Positions 39,623-52,900 of a DNA stretch of 64,000 bases are shown here, piece after piece (the stretch's first letter is position 1; each line of letters begins with the position of its first letter). This DNA is from Trichoplax adhaerens (taxonomy: Eukaryota > Placozoa > Uniplacotomia > Trichoplacea > Trichoplacidae), in contig NW_002060951.1 of assembly GCF_000150275.1 (NCBI RefSeq), positions 900,552-964,551 on the forward strand. The letters are read 5' to 3'. A program made the translations under genes and the position numbers. The notes under the pieces were generated by a model. That model was not told where the DNA came from. It saw only the letters and a program-made list of their open reading frames with translations, and searched no databases.

Positions 39623-41178
39623 GATTTGGCAGTGAAAACTTGTGTGACTATTCAAAAAAAGCGCTGAAGAATTTAGCTGAGGACCAAAGGAGACGGACAC
39701 TTCCCACACTCCACCTTCTTCCGACGGCTACAGGTGATGAATATCCGCTGACTAACGCTGGAGGGGACTTTTAATGAGTTGATATGGTTATGCCACGTAA
39801 GTGACTTTCATAGACTGGATTCCGCCGCCCAAAAGCCGATGATACAGAGTGGATTGTATCGCATGTTCGGGCAGCATTATACACGCCATATCCATTCCAA
39901 GCCACAGTAACGCTGACTAATGATAGGATGTACTGTACTGTAGATACAGTACTTTTGATACACTCAGTACTGTAAAACTGGGTTGCTTTGCACTGTATGA
40001 GTGCTGCGGTTCGTGTGACGTCAACACTAGCTGCAGCCTGCTGTAAACATTCAAATCGTTATACGGATAGTTTAGTTACTGCTCTCAGAGCATGGATTGC
40101 TAAGCAATTCCTGCACTGTGCTCGTAATTAATCGATGGTGAAAACTAGCGATTGATTTGGGTCTAAAAAAAATTTTAAAATTCAGTACACCACTATCAAA
40201 CCGGTAAATAAAGTCATCGGATCATGTCAGATGCAGTACACGGCGTAAATGAGCTGCTATATCGATAGCAATCGCAGTACTGTAGCAGTTCAAACTTCCT
40301 TGTAAAGTAGAGCACTGGGCAAAAATTCGGAATGGAATTGGATGGACTACTAGAAGAAAACCTTGCGCCTTTTCTTCTAGTAGTCCATGACAGTACATGA
40401 ACATATACGCGTCTATACAGTACAGTGACCTGGAATGAAATGCAGTTCGTTGATCATCAAGCAACACAACACACATACTATACTGTACAGTACTACTACA
40501 TACTGTTACAGTATAGGCTTGCAGACAATGAGATTGGCAATTTGGCATGCAAAACTGACCTAAAAATAAATAAATTAATCAATTATAATTACAGTACAGT
40601 ACTTATTATTATCGTTAATCGAATCGGATACTGAAAAGTGAAAACACACGGCAATTGCGGAAAATAACGGTACTATAAACTACAACCTGCTCTAACCACG
40701 CAAATCGTGCTAGTGCCTAAGCGAGCAGATGGGCAATATTAATTGTGTACTGTAGATGTACAAATGTGAGTACTGTACTGTATGAAGTACTGAAACTGTA
40801 AAAGGAAAGACTGAGTATGCGCACAGTCTGCAACAATGTTACGCTCTGTACATTATTGCGTGAAAATGGAAAACTGCTCTGTAGCACCGTACACCACTAG
40901 ATTCAATATGAAACTTGATTCATGTTTAAGACCTTGCAGTCTTATCACACAAGCATATTGACGTCTTATGCGCCTGGTGATCGGGTAAACATACTGTATG
41001 CACAGTATGCGATACTATAATATGCTGGCATAAAACGTACTGTATCGTACGATATTTCCAAAGTCGCGATTCAAACCGATTTCCGGCAAAAAAGCTCCAA
41101 TCATTAATATTGTATACTGTAGTAGCAACTATTCAAAGATCTAGTGTATAATTATTGAAACATTTATACAAGAAGACA
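39623..41178. other. Divergent intergenic region between CTH and CLPP
   Basis: About 1.56 kb between two genes that start on opposite strands, so it must hold both promoters unless they have distant 5' exons. It contains several GTAC-rich tracts, the perfect hairpin at 40342-40388, and the direct repeat TGATGATCATT just inside CTH intron 1 at about 39408-39431. No coding exon is supported; the frames at 40222-40548 and 40425-40634 lie on repeats. Confidence 0.6.
40342..40388. repeat. Perfect 19-bp inverted repeat (hairpin)
   Basis: Arms 40342-40360 and 40370-40388 are exact reverse complements (ATGGACTACTAGAAGAAAA with its complement), separated by a 9-base loop CCTTGCGCC. The arm end AGTAGTCCATGA recurs at 26391-26402 and near 62411-62422. 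A related imperfect hairpin, CCCACTAGAAGA with TTTTCTAGTGG, lies at about 52928-52961. The repetition suggests a small mobile foldback family rather than a gene-specific terminator. Confidence 0.85.
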
Positions 41179-43207
41179 ATGTCATTTAGAACACTGGTAT
41201 GCAACATAGCTTATCTCATCTGCAATATACAGTAGCTAATTATCTAAATATTACAATAATAGTAATCTTACAAAATTAACGATCAACACCATTTGCTTTT
41301 TGGGGGAAAATTCAATTTGCACTATAGTGAATTCTAGCATTATAGTATAATGTTGCTCATTGTTAATTGATAAATACGTATTGTAGCAACTTGGCTTGAC
41401 TATAAATAACATAGCATTCAAGGCAAAATTGATGACTATGTAAGCCCATTATAATTATGATTATTGTTCTTGTATTTCATACTCTAGAAATCTATATTAT
41501 CTATCGCAAACAGAACGCTTCATACTACTGGTCCAAGAATATCACCATTAGTTCCGATAGTTATCGAGAAAACTGTGAGTCATATTTTACTTAAGTTTCA
41601 GCAGAAAAGATAATTGGGATCAAAGTTAGACGAAAATTCTATATATTTATGTTGCAATCAAGCTAGCCAAAACTAAATTTTATACGACTGACTTTAATTA
41701 TCAGTTTTTATTTTTTCCTTAATTTTAGGGACGTGGTGAACAGGCATATGATATATATTCACGTTTGCTTAAAGATAGAATAGTATGCGTTATGGGACCG
41801 GTAGGTACCAATGTTCAATACTTGTTATCAGTCAATCATATTCATTTGCAATTCGTGTTTAATCCTCCAATTCGAAAATAAGATTCATAGTAAAAACATG
41901 CAAAAAATTGTAAAGATATTGACCAGTACAGCTTATACCTAAGCAATCCATTCTGCGAAACCTTGTGAAATCACGAGCACAATTCTGAATATTTTAGTGC
42001 ACAGGCATTTTTCAACTTAGTTCCTCATTGCACATCTTAAAACTCGATTATATACATATATGCATTATTCGAGAGCGTAAAAGTCCCCCTTACTAAGATT
42101 TAACTGAAATTGATGCAAATTTCATTGTTGTAGGTCACTGACGATCTTGCTAGCCTGGTTGTCGCTCAGCTATTGTTTTTACAAGCTGAAAGTAGCAAGC
42201 TACCTATACATATGTATATCAATAGTCCAGGTAAATCATTAATTATCCTTCAAATTTGTACTTTCAACTATTTACTATCCATATTGGTTAAACACTTTGA
42301 TGTAAGGTATCTTGTGTATTATAATGATTAAATCTTAACCTGCTAAATATAACTATTTGATCCTGCAACACTGTTAAATCATTCGATCAACCGATCTAAT
42401 TAATAGATGCATTATTTGCTCTTTTACATTTCTGATAAGGTGGATCAGTTACTTCCGGATTAGGAATATATGATACTATGCAGGTACCCTAAGTGATTTT
42501 AAGTATAGTTATATATATATATATATTATAGGATAATGTAATCTAGTTATGATATTATACTATATCTGATATGGTAAGTTTTTATTAAATATTCATGCAT
42601 CTGCATGGTGTATCTGTTCCAGTATGTCGAGCCACCAATCTATACTTGGTGCGTTGGCCAAGCAGCTAGTATGGGTTCATTATTACTTGCTGCTGGAGAT
42701 AACGGAAAGAGACATTCACTACCAAATTCAAGAATCATGATTCACCAACCATCAGGACAAGCCTTTGTAAGTAACTTCTCCTCATGAAATAACAAATTTG
42801 CAACCTTCAATATAAATAATGCCATCTTAATGAAATATAGCAATTAAGAACCAATGATTTATGCATGATGTTATAATCTCATAATAGATCCGAAAATTTA
42901 ATTCTCTTATGTAGGGGCAAGCTACGGATATAGCTATTCAAGCTGAAGAAATAATTAAATTAAAGAAACTTATTAACGATCTTTACAAAAAACATACTGG
43001 ACAATCTATAGAAAATATCGGTAAAATTAACATTTTTCTATAAGTTTTTGCCATAAAGTTTCCTTGTATGGTAATAATTTTATTACAATTGCAGAGGAAG
43101 CAATGGAACGAGATAAATACATGTTCCCAAATGAAGCTGCTGCCTTTGGTCTAATCGATAAGGTCCTATCTCGACCTCAGGCAATCAAAGAAATGACAGA
43201 AAGTTAA
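41179..43207 (+). CDS. CLPP: Mitochondrial ATP-dependent Clp protease proteolytic subunit, eight exons
   Basis: Serine peptidase that forms the double heptamer working with ClpX in mitochondrial matrix protein turnover. Exons: 41179-41196, 41488-41574, 41729-41800, 42134-42230, 42440-42483, 42623-42766, 42915-43020 and 43095-43207; phases agree throughout. The short first exon (MSFRTL) plus [15 protein letters not shown] gives a basic, hydroxylated, acid-free N-terminus that fits a mitochondrial presequence. The mature part begins [20 protein letters not shown]. The catalytic triad is present: Ser in [17 protein letters not shown], His in [12 protein letters not shown], Asp in [12 protein letters not shown]. 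Also seen are the core motif [20 protein letters not shown] and the handle helix [19 protein letters not shown]. It ends [12 protein letters not shown], lacking the long C-terminal extension of vertebrate CLPP. The first exon is inferred from splice phase and is the least certain part. Confidence 0.93.
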
Positions 43208-44267
43208 AATGGATACAAGCAGTAATTTATAATAATCCATTAAAATCTGATTCAGTTAGTGTACAGAGTGGCAACCTGAAACGCCTTTAATAATATTGTC
43301 ATTTTAACCAATTTCGAATGAGAAATAATGCCGAAAATTCAATAAATAAAATAAATTGACATCTTCTTAATTGACGAAATACAAGTGCTACAGTAACTTA
43401 AATTGAATGAACATTTTTTATTTGTCTCTATGCGTTTTACAGACTTATTGAGGAGTCTCTAAACATACAAATCGTACATACACAAAATACCCATACAGTG
43501 GCAATATACTTGAATTAATTATACGTTGGTTATGGATTGCATGAATACTCTCATTAAACCAAACTACGTGTATTTTGATTTATCACGGAATGCATACTGT
43601 ACTGTACATAAGAAAATAATTTTAAGCAAAACAAGACTCCAAGTACCAAGATTTACCTCCGAGGGAATAAAATTGTTGATCTCGTAATCACGATCATTAC
43701 TTAATTTTAACGTGATTAAAACATTTCATAAACACTTCTCAACATATTTCAATTTGCATCTAATTACCACCATAGCTTAAATACCAATTCCAAGAGAGAA
43801 CTATGGTAGAAAATTAACGTACACGTATGTTACTTGTATCATCAAAACTTTTCTTTCTATAGGCCGTAGTTCCGACAGCTGACTTACATTAGCTTATACA
43901 GCCATAATTACGAGTAAATGCCTTACCGATGGAACCTCTAATGTCTCGTCCAATCCGTAAATATTAGCATTTACTTTGACGTTCTTATCTAGACCGAATT
44001 AATATTTACCGGTAGGTATATATACACTTATTCATGAGCATGACTGCAAGCCATTAGTATTAACACATGAAAACTTTCTATACCTGTTTTTATACGAGCA
44101 CCTTTTAATTCTTTCTTACGAAAAAGCCTGGTATCGTTTATGTCTCTCTGTTATGCATAAAATTTCAACAAAAGAAATAAACTAAAGCTATTACCCTTAC
44201 TTTCGAAAAGATTTTTAATACTTTTATTTGATTACGTATTATCACAAATATACTAAAATATTCCTTC
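43208..44267. other. Intergenic region between convergent CLPP and the SHOC1-like gene
   Basis: The 3' flanks of two convergent genes. AATAAA-like words occur just after the CLPP stop (for example near 43341-43355), consistent with polyadenylation. A short GTACTGTAC cluster lies near 43590. No exon is supported. Confidence 0.55.
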
Positions 44268-47200
44268 TCAATTGCATACCACTTTGTCAGTAAATTGAAG
44301 CCAAAGACTTTCATCACTATGTGCAGGTTCAACATTCTCATTATAGGATGAACTCGATGAATAATGTGACATATCGTCAAGTCTCAATTTTTTTTGCGGA
44401 TTTATTTCGATTCTTTCAACACTTAATCTATTGAGCCTAAAAAATGTCTAAACGGAAATCGGTGAAAATACCTTGACAACTGCTATCATGACAAGTGTAC
44501 TAATGACTTTGTTACAGCTATATAGTGTTATACCGAGAGGCATTTTATAGGAATTGTTGGAAGCCTTGCTTTCAGTGTTTCAATATCTGCTGTAATTGCA
44601 TCCTTTAATTGTAACTTAGAGAGGATGTAATCTGAGCTATTCAAAGAAAGTGAATTGCATTAATCAATGAACTAACATCGGTTTAGATGCTGTTTTAAGA
44701 TAGAAAAGAAATAATGCTACCAGAAGAACAGACCAGAATACGTTAAAACATTGATAACATCCAAGAACTTCCATTCTCTGGAAAAAAATTAAGGATAAGT
44801 AAATTATCATCAAATAAGGATGTCTTATCTTTACCATATGAGTAATCTATAGATTAAACAAACATAACTAGTGATGAGTATGCAGACCTTACTTGAACAT
44901 AGTAAGAAATGATGTTCAGATAATTGCTCACCGTTTTGAATCTCTGCATTTTATAGTCTATATGATAGCTAAGCAAATTTTTGGATATCTCCGCACGAGA
45001 TTTGCAGTATGTTTTGGCCAGGTGCTTAATCGTAGCACTAAGATCATCATTATCAAAAGCGTACAAAACTGATAGTTCCAAGTCGCAGGTGTTGTGTAAC
45101 ACCTTAGCTAATAAAAATACATCAGCTAAAGCAAACCGATCTGACCTATGATTTAATATTTAAGAAATAATCTGCATTCATCAGTATTGAATGCCTAGTT
45201 ACAGTTATATCATCTAATAAACAGTAATGGAGTATTGATGTATTATGCAAAAATATAACACACTAACAATTTTTACCTCACTAAATCATCACATGTCATC
45301 TGTTTTCTGGAACAGGGTTCGACTAATATAATTGCAAAACAGCGTAGAAATCTTGCATGAATGTTTGCGATAAAGGACTGCAGATATTCAGAGAAATTTT
45401 GATTTTTCACTTCCTCCATGCTAAATAACTTGATGCAAATACTTTCATTAAGCACAAGGTCAGGATTGCAGTCATAGGAGTTCATTACCTGAAATTATAC
45501 GGATGTATCATAAAAACTGCCTGTTAAAAAAACACGAAATGTATGACAGTGTTATAGTTTCATACCAAATGGCTACATTGAGGAGAATCGATCACATTTG
45601 GGATGATATCTAATTGGTGTCTATTTAATAGGGGGAAAATATCTTATAGTGAGCACAGTAAAATGTAGTTTTACAGGAATTGCAACAGCAAGCAGAATCA
45701 GTTCTATATTCAAAAACACTTTGCCTAATAAACCACTACAAAATAACTGCCTGCGGTACATGGTTGTCATATCGCTTTTTAATATTAAAACTTTATAAGA
45801 CTAGTAATGTCCTGCTATTGTGTCACATATAGCTGTAGAAACATGTATATTAGTGTTATTAATTTTATATCTCCGAAATTTATTTCTGAATTACTTTGAT
45901 TCCAGCAAATTAATCAAGTCGTAATTGGCTCGAACTCGTTCAGAAGCAAAGATTATGCAACCTATGGTAGATGAAGTAAAAATCTTCAGCAGAATACTAA
46001 CAAAAGTCAATACGGGTATACCATACCTCTTTCATCTATTTCGGTAACTTCAGTATCTCCTAGATTTAAAGGGTTTACGCTGCTGATTTCATCCTCATCC
46101 TGTGATGGGATATCAAAATCTGGAGCGTTTTCGCACGAAACTATCGATGATATTGTTAGTAAAGCAAGAATCATCATACTTGCAAACACATGTACGCGTA
46201 TGTTAAAATTATTCTAAATAGCATGCATACCTACCGCTTGAGTTCGTTATTAATGTCAATGTCATGCAGATATCAACCACTTAGATTTAAATAATACAAA
46301 ACGCGATGTATTGCAAATCGTTTCGCTTGCATGCAAAATGGGTATCGCATATGCCCACTACGAACTAGAAATCCTAATGCGATATGCAGTGCGAGAAAGA
46401 CAGTATTTTTCTGGATAGGTCTTGTGTTACAGTTAATTGTATTACTGCTCTGCATACGTTCCGGTATTCAAGTTAACTAGGTACCAAAGTTGTACGTACC
46501 TGCAGTCCCACCATGCATGCTAACCAAATTTTCAACATTATCAACTTTTTCTGCTCTTATCATGAAGAATCTTTCAACATTATCATGATACTTTCGTATT
46601 TGATTGCGATCTGTATAAACCCCTAAGTTAATTAGTAAAACTAGATCAATTAGAGCCGTATATCTATTAAGATTTCGTAAATTATGGATTGGATGCGAAG
46701 ATTAAGTGAAATACATCACAAATGATCGACGATGATAACGTATACAATCCTACAGTCACTAGGTAATCTTTATCCCCATAAGCAGAAAATAAAGATGTTT
46801 TAAATTCACTATTTGATCTGATCTCAATCGTAATCTTGCGCGTGCTATACCTTGCTGATTGGAAATATCATCACTCTTTGCGCTATCATCATTAGACCAT
46901 ACTGAGCAAAATCAATTTAAGACACATTCACAAAACCGCATTGAATTATGTTAACGCTAGTTAAAATAAAATTATATGTAATCAGAGTATACATTGATAA
47001 TCCTGATAGATGTTTTCCTTGTCAAATTTTTCCGTCATCGGCTCACCACAATCAATATCCAAAAGTACCTCATCAATTAATCTACCAAAGGGTAGCATAG
47101 AACTATATTTTTGAATGACATCGTTCATACTTTGCAAAGGATCTGAAGAAGTATAGTCGTTCGGTAACGAATACGGAGTAAAATTTAAAAATATAGCTTC

Positions 47201-49917
47201 ATTATGGAGTTTCTTTATATACTTTTCATAGTCAAATTGCGGGATAGCTGGCTCTAAAATAATATGAATCAACAATGATAAAACATTTAGAAAATTATAT
47301 ATAATATCCAAACATTGATATTAGGTTAGCAATGTTTTAATTTTTTCTTGATAGTATACAAAATTACTGTACTGCGCGGTACTAAACTAAATTTTAAATA
47401 TTGCCATTATGGATCCTCCAGGTACAGTAAATCAAGAGGTCCGTGATCTCATGTGCTCCCTATTACCTTCGAATGTAGCTTCCTTTATATCGGTCATTAA
47501 CATATTTCTACTAATTAACTTTTCTTCATCAACCAATCCAACGGCATCTAAAATATCTTGCTCAAGCCTATTTATTCAACGACAACCACGAAAATCGTCA
47601 TGTATCCGTTTTATAAAAAGAGTAAAAACTGTAAGCTCATTATCACAACTGATATCTTACTCGTCAACAGGATATTGCGTAAGAGTAGGCTGTAAGTTTG
47701 CTTTAAGATCAGGGGAACAGGTTTGATTTTGACTCTGCGTCAGTAGACCTAATAAATCTTCGGAGTGATACCCTAAACAAATGTTAGAGATTAAATTATA
47801 TGGAAAAGTAATCAAAGTTATTGTAGTACCATTAATCCGCTTAAAATATAGAATTTATCCTTCAACAGAAATATTATATGATATGCAATATCCTTGTACC
47901 TCCCATGCTACTTTTATCAGTTAAGTATAACTCCGAAAAATCTCGCTCTGATTCAGAAACTATTTGGACCACTTTATCCCCTTCATTCTCGTTTTGAAGT
48001 CTTTTTGAATCTGGAGTGTTTCCTCTAACTAAATCTTCATCACAGTACATACTCTTTGAGCTAGACGATAGTATTTGTTCATCAGTTTCTGCAATCTATA
48101 TTCGGTACAAATCGATAAATGCCTCAGAAGCTAAAAGTTAATCCTGATTCATTAACTATTTCGAATTATTTAACCTCAGTGATAAAATTTTTCGCCGCTA
48201 ACTACTGTACAACAGCTTAGGTACGTAGGTCTACAAATATCAAACATCCGCTTGTAAGCTTTAACAATATCATTGTGAAGGCAATTTTAACTTTTTTTTT
48301 TTACCACAGTACTGACAGGTGAATTTCAAATGGGATAATTGCGAAAGGATAAAGATAACCACAGTATTAATACGTGTTGTAAATTAGGAGTAGAAACTTA
48401 AAAAATATGGTGATTTTATTTTCTATGGCTATGATTAAGCAAACTAACAGTTTGAAGAATTGTACCACTTTTAAATGTCAACCTAGACTTCGCATGACCC
48501 GAGAAAGTAAAAGTCCAAGCGAGCATTTGATTTGTTAACATTTCCACTAAATGAGATCAAAACCTAAATACTGCAATGAGATTACTAGAAAAATATTTTC
48601 TTATGTAGGATAATAAGTTGAAAGCTGTTTACAACAATACTATTATCAATGAGTGATAGAAATGAAAGACGGTCTGTTCCTTACTTCTGATGACTTAGAA
48701 TACGCGCATTCCAACTTATTGAATAGCACAGCGTAATAAAATAAATACCTTGGCAACTTCCAATGAAAAGGTAATGTATAAACCCAATTTTTAGTTATAA
48801 AAATAACTCAAGAGAAATTGTACTACTACTTTGTATGAAAACATTTTTATGAGCGGAATAATCTATTATAAGTAATCGTACAAGGGTTCAAGCAGATCAA
48901 ATCTTCTTATTCAATGTGGTCCCTTTAATACCCGGAAATGAAGAGCTTTGAAGAAATTCAATATATGATAGTTGTATACGAACCAAAATTTCTGGAAACC
49001 TTTGCGAGCTTTTATCGAAGAGTTGCTTCATATAAATTTTAGTGAATTCTTCTTTTTCACGAGATATATCGACCTCTTCGCAATTGTAAGAGGAAATTTG
49101 GCTAAGCAATCAATATGCGTAAAAAGACAGCGTTAATGTATAAAAAAGAATGATGACAATTACGATTAGTTTTGAACTGGCATACAATCTATACTACAGG
49201 TAAAAATAATTCACTTATTCTATATCAGCTTCTAGCTTCATGTAGCAAGGAATTATGCTAATCATGCACCTTAATGTATAATTTATAAAACGAATGATGA
49301 CAAATGCGACTAATTTGAACTATTATGCAATCTATATTACAGATGATGATAGTTAAAATGAATGCCGACAACTACAACTAAATTCTGAAGTACCATGCAA
49401 TCAGAATTGTAGACAGTAATGATTCAAAATGAAACAATGATAACTATGACTAATTCTACACTTCTGTGCTTAGTAACTGATGCGTATGAAACTAAATTGT
49501 GAGCAGTAAAAATCCCACTAATAAAAATTTCTGGTTAATACAATTTTCTTTTAAGCAATCTTCCATTAAAATTAGCAAGATTAATTGTAAAGATACGCTC
49601 ATAGTTTTATTGAAGCCTATACTGACGCTTCACTAAACATGGTATCAATGAAATACTGCTAGATGTGAAAGAAAAGAACAGACAGCCAAAAATTACCTAA
49701 AAGAAAACTCTTGATTGTTTTGCTCATGAACTTCATCATTGATTTCTGGAGTTGATACTGTCAAATTGCATGGTAATTCTTTATTGAAAGTAGAATTATC
49801 AAATTGTAGTTCTTTCATTAGTTTCATACATTGGTGATCAAGCTGGAATGGAGTTTGCTGATCATCAAAGTATATTTTTTCATCCTTGACCAAGGATGGT
49901 TTAACCCTTAAGTCCAT
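44268..49917 (-). CDS. Multi-exon gene, tentatively SHOC1/Zip2-like meiotic XPF-type protein
   Basis: At least ten coding segments on the minus strand can be seen. In order: MDLRVKPSLVKDEKIYFDD (49917-49693), ILVRIQLSYIEFLQSSS (~49000), DEQILSSSSKSMYCDEDLV (~48080), LLGLLTQSQNQTCSPDLK then after a ~100-base intron LEQDILDAVGLVDEEKL (~47750-47430), PAIPQFDYEKYIKKLHNEA (~47250), YTDRNQIRKYHDNVERFF (~46610), DFDIPSQDEDEISSVNP (~46120), FIANIHARFLRCFAIILVE (~45370), LELSVLYAFDNDDLSATIK (~45090), LKDAITADIETLKARLPTIP (~44600), and a Ser/acid tail SHYSSSSYNENVEPAHSDE ending at TGA 44268. The late order - hydrophobic strand with FAIILVE, an ELSVLY-type strand, then a helix-hairpin-helix-like LPTIPIK - fits the degenerate XPF nuclease plus (HhH) region of SHOC1/Zip2, which stabilises crossover intermediates in meiosis. 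This rests on pattern memory; the gene is clearly coding but its identity is uncertain. Start and some joins are not fixed. Confidence 0.45.
49125..49480. repeat. Degenerate short tandem repeat within an intron of the SHOC1-like gene
   Basis: Several diverged copies of a roughly 65-75-base unit are visible: GAATGATGACAATTACGA, GAATGATGACAAATGCGACT, GAATGCCGACAACTACAACT and a weaker fourth copy with GATAACTATGACT. Each is followed by TAATTTGAACT- and ATGCAATCTATATTACAG-like words. Similar wording appears near 60000-60090 (ACAACTAAATTT, TATGCAATCTATTCTGTGGAG), so the unit may be dispersed. It does not keep an open frame. Confidence 0.55.
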
Positions 49918-52900
49918 CCGCCAATTTCTATGATTTCTAGTACAAACTGTAACTAAATTTAATGCTGGTATTGGTTATTTTCACGTAGGGAACTGATTTT
50001 ATGTCCACTTTTAGTGATTTTCAGAGTTATCGACAACAATATACGTCTACTGGAGGTGTTAATTAAGAAATCCTTAAGCTAAGACTACGAGCTTATTTCA
50101 CAGTGAATTTGATTTAGCTTTGAAATGAAAAGATAAAAGGTATGGTCACCCCTACGCGACATACCTCTTAAAGAGCCAACGTAGTATATTTACCGAGAAT
50201 AAGATCTAAGAGTGCCTCTACTTATTGCATCCTACTAATCTATAAATTAAAAATCGAAATCACCAATAGCTTTGTCCGTGAAATTTTACCATCCATTTGG
50301 AGATTATTAATCGTCTAATCTCTTAACATTCCATAACATTTCTTTCATTCATAGACATATTGGAATTTAAATACGTCCACGTTACACATTCGACATGACG
50401 TGAACCAAAGGGTTGACATCCTTGCTATGCGATGTTGGTTTGTGAAGAATAGTAAACTCAAGGTCTTTCACTTCATCTCCTACCATCATTTTAGACATTA
50501 TTAATCGTCTAATTTCTCGATTTTCAATGAAATTTTTGCTATTCAAGGGGTATATTGGAATTTCAGTGAATTTGCTACACATCAAATAACGTCTATTATA
50601 GGGTTGATATTCTTGCTGCAAGATGTTCGTGCGTAAAGAATAGTAAGCTCAAGGTCTTTTAATTCGTCTCCTACTATCATTTTTGACATTATTAATCGTC
50701 TAATTTCTCGATTTTCAGTGAATCCGCTACACATCGATATAATGCCAATCATAAGGTTGATATTCTTACTGTAAGATGTTCATATGTAAAGAATAGTAAA
50801 CTCAAGGTCTTTCGCTTTATCTCCTACTATCATTTTAGACATTATTAATCGTCTAATTTCTCGATTTTCAATGAAATTTCTGCTATTCATGGATATGTTG
50901 GAATTTCAGTGAATCAGCTACACATCGATATAACGTCAATCATAGGGTTGATATTCTTACTGCAAGATGTTCGTGTGTAAAGAATAATAAGCTCAAGGTC
51001 TTTTAATTCGTCTCCTACTATCATTTTAGACATTACTGATCGTCTAATTTCTTGATTTTTAATGAAATTTCTGCTATTCATAGATATGTTGAAATTTCAT
51101 TGAATCAGCTACACATCGATATAACGCCAATCATAGGGTTTATATTCTTACTGCAAGATGTTCGTATGTAAAGAATATTAATCTCAAGGTCTTTCACTTC
51201 ATCTCCTACCTTTTTTTAGACATTATTAATCATCTAGTTTCTTGATTTCAATGAAATTTCTGCTATTCATAGATATGTTGGAATTTCAGTGAATTTGCTA
51301 CATATCGAATAACGTCTATCATAGGGTTGATATTCTTGCTGCAAGATGTTCGTATGTAAAGAATAGTAAGCTCAAGGTCTTTCGCTTTATCTCCTACTAT
51401 CATTTTAGATATTATTAATCATCTAATTTCTTGATTTTCAATGAAATTTCTGCTATTCATAGATATGTTGGAATTTCAGTGAATCAGCTACACATCGATA
51501 TAACGTCTATCATAGGGTTGATATTCTTGCTGCAAGATGTTCGTATGTAAAGAATAGTAAACTCAAGGTCCTTTAATTTGTCTCCTACTATCATTTTAGA
51601 CATTATTAATCATCTAATTTCTCGATCTTCAATGAAATTTCTGCTATTCATGGATATATTGGAATTTCAGTGAATCAGCTACACATCGATATAACGTCTA
51701 TCATAGGGTTGATATTCTTGCTGCAAGATGTTCGTATCCAACGAATATTAAGCTCAAGGTCCTTTAATTTGTCTCCCACTATCATTTTAGACATTATTAA
51801 ATCATCTAATTTCTCGATCTTCAAGGGCATTTTTGCTATTCATGAATAGATTGGAATTTCAATGCGACCATGCTACTCGTCGATATGGCGTGAGGCAAAG
51901 GGTTGACATTCTTGTTATGTGATGCTAATTTGTACAGACTCAAAGTGCTTCACTTTTATCTCCTAAACTTAAACTACCAAGCACTGGCATACCGTATATG
52001 GATTTCATTGGCAATGAAGCCAGTTCTAGCCAATCAGTGAAAGGCATTCAGCACCTGTCGCATTGCATTAATATGCATCATGAAGTAGGTTCCACGACTT
52101 TCGGTCGCCTCTCTTCAACAGCAAACAGCATACTTGTACTATTATGTAGAGGTAATAGATTGAAATAATATCCCAGTTCATTTCAATATATACATTCTAC
52201 AGCAGTTACTAGATAGGAAATCACTCCCTGGGCAATTAATAGGTAGTAAATTCCCAACAATTAAATATTTTAATGCTTTTATTGTAAACTTTGCAATTAG
52301 TCACTGGTCATCAAATCACTTGTTGTTTTTCATAATCATTCTGTTAGGCATGTTCAGGCTATTTTCGCATAGTTAACGAATAAAGTTGATGCTTTATTGC
52401 TATCGTCTTGCAGCTCTACGTATTAAAATGATTGCAATTTCATCGACTGCGATAAACTATCAAGAATACATTAAAATCATGTTGCAACCGTATCCCTAAA
52501 TGATTTATGTTAGTTGTCGAATTCTTCGCAATTTCATTATCTTTGACAACTATCTAGGATGCAATGTACAATAGACACATACCTTGGAATTTTGTTGACA
52601 GTGATAAGATGCCAACGGTGTAAAAAATGGCACATGCAACTAATTAGAACATTTGTATTCATTACCCGTTTTTAGACTAATCATGCTAAATAAAAATACT
52701 CAAGTTAACAAGGAGTACAATCAATCACATGGATAAAGCTACCAAGATCATTCACTTTTTATTAGACCAACACAGAAAATGCTCGAACAAAAATGCATAT
52801 TAACTAAATTATAAAATCATACAGATGAAAGTGACATTATCTTCATTTAATCTAAAATAATATCAAAAATGTAATTTTGATATTTGGTTACAGCATCACA

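Noticed and set aside
39470-39667. Plus-strand open frame of 65 codons
   Set aside because: It is the antisense of cystathionine gamma-lyase exon 1.
40222-40634. Two overlapping open frames on opposite strands
   Set aside because: They span the hairpin and GTAC repeats, with no family signal and no splice context.
44165-44380. Minus-strand open frame of 71 codons (frame reading MTICHIIHRV)
   Set aside because: A different frame of the same stretch gives the Ser/acid-rich C-terminal exon of the SHOC1-like gene, which fits the neighbouring exons better.
50382-50621. Minus-strand open frame of 79 codons as an N-terminal exon of the SHOC1-like gene
   Set aside because: It lies entirely inside the 191-base array, whose period shifts frame; other copies do not keep it open.
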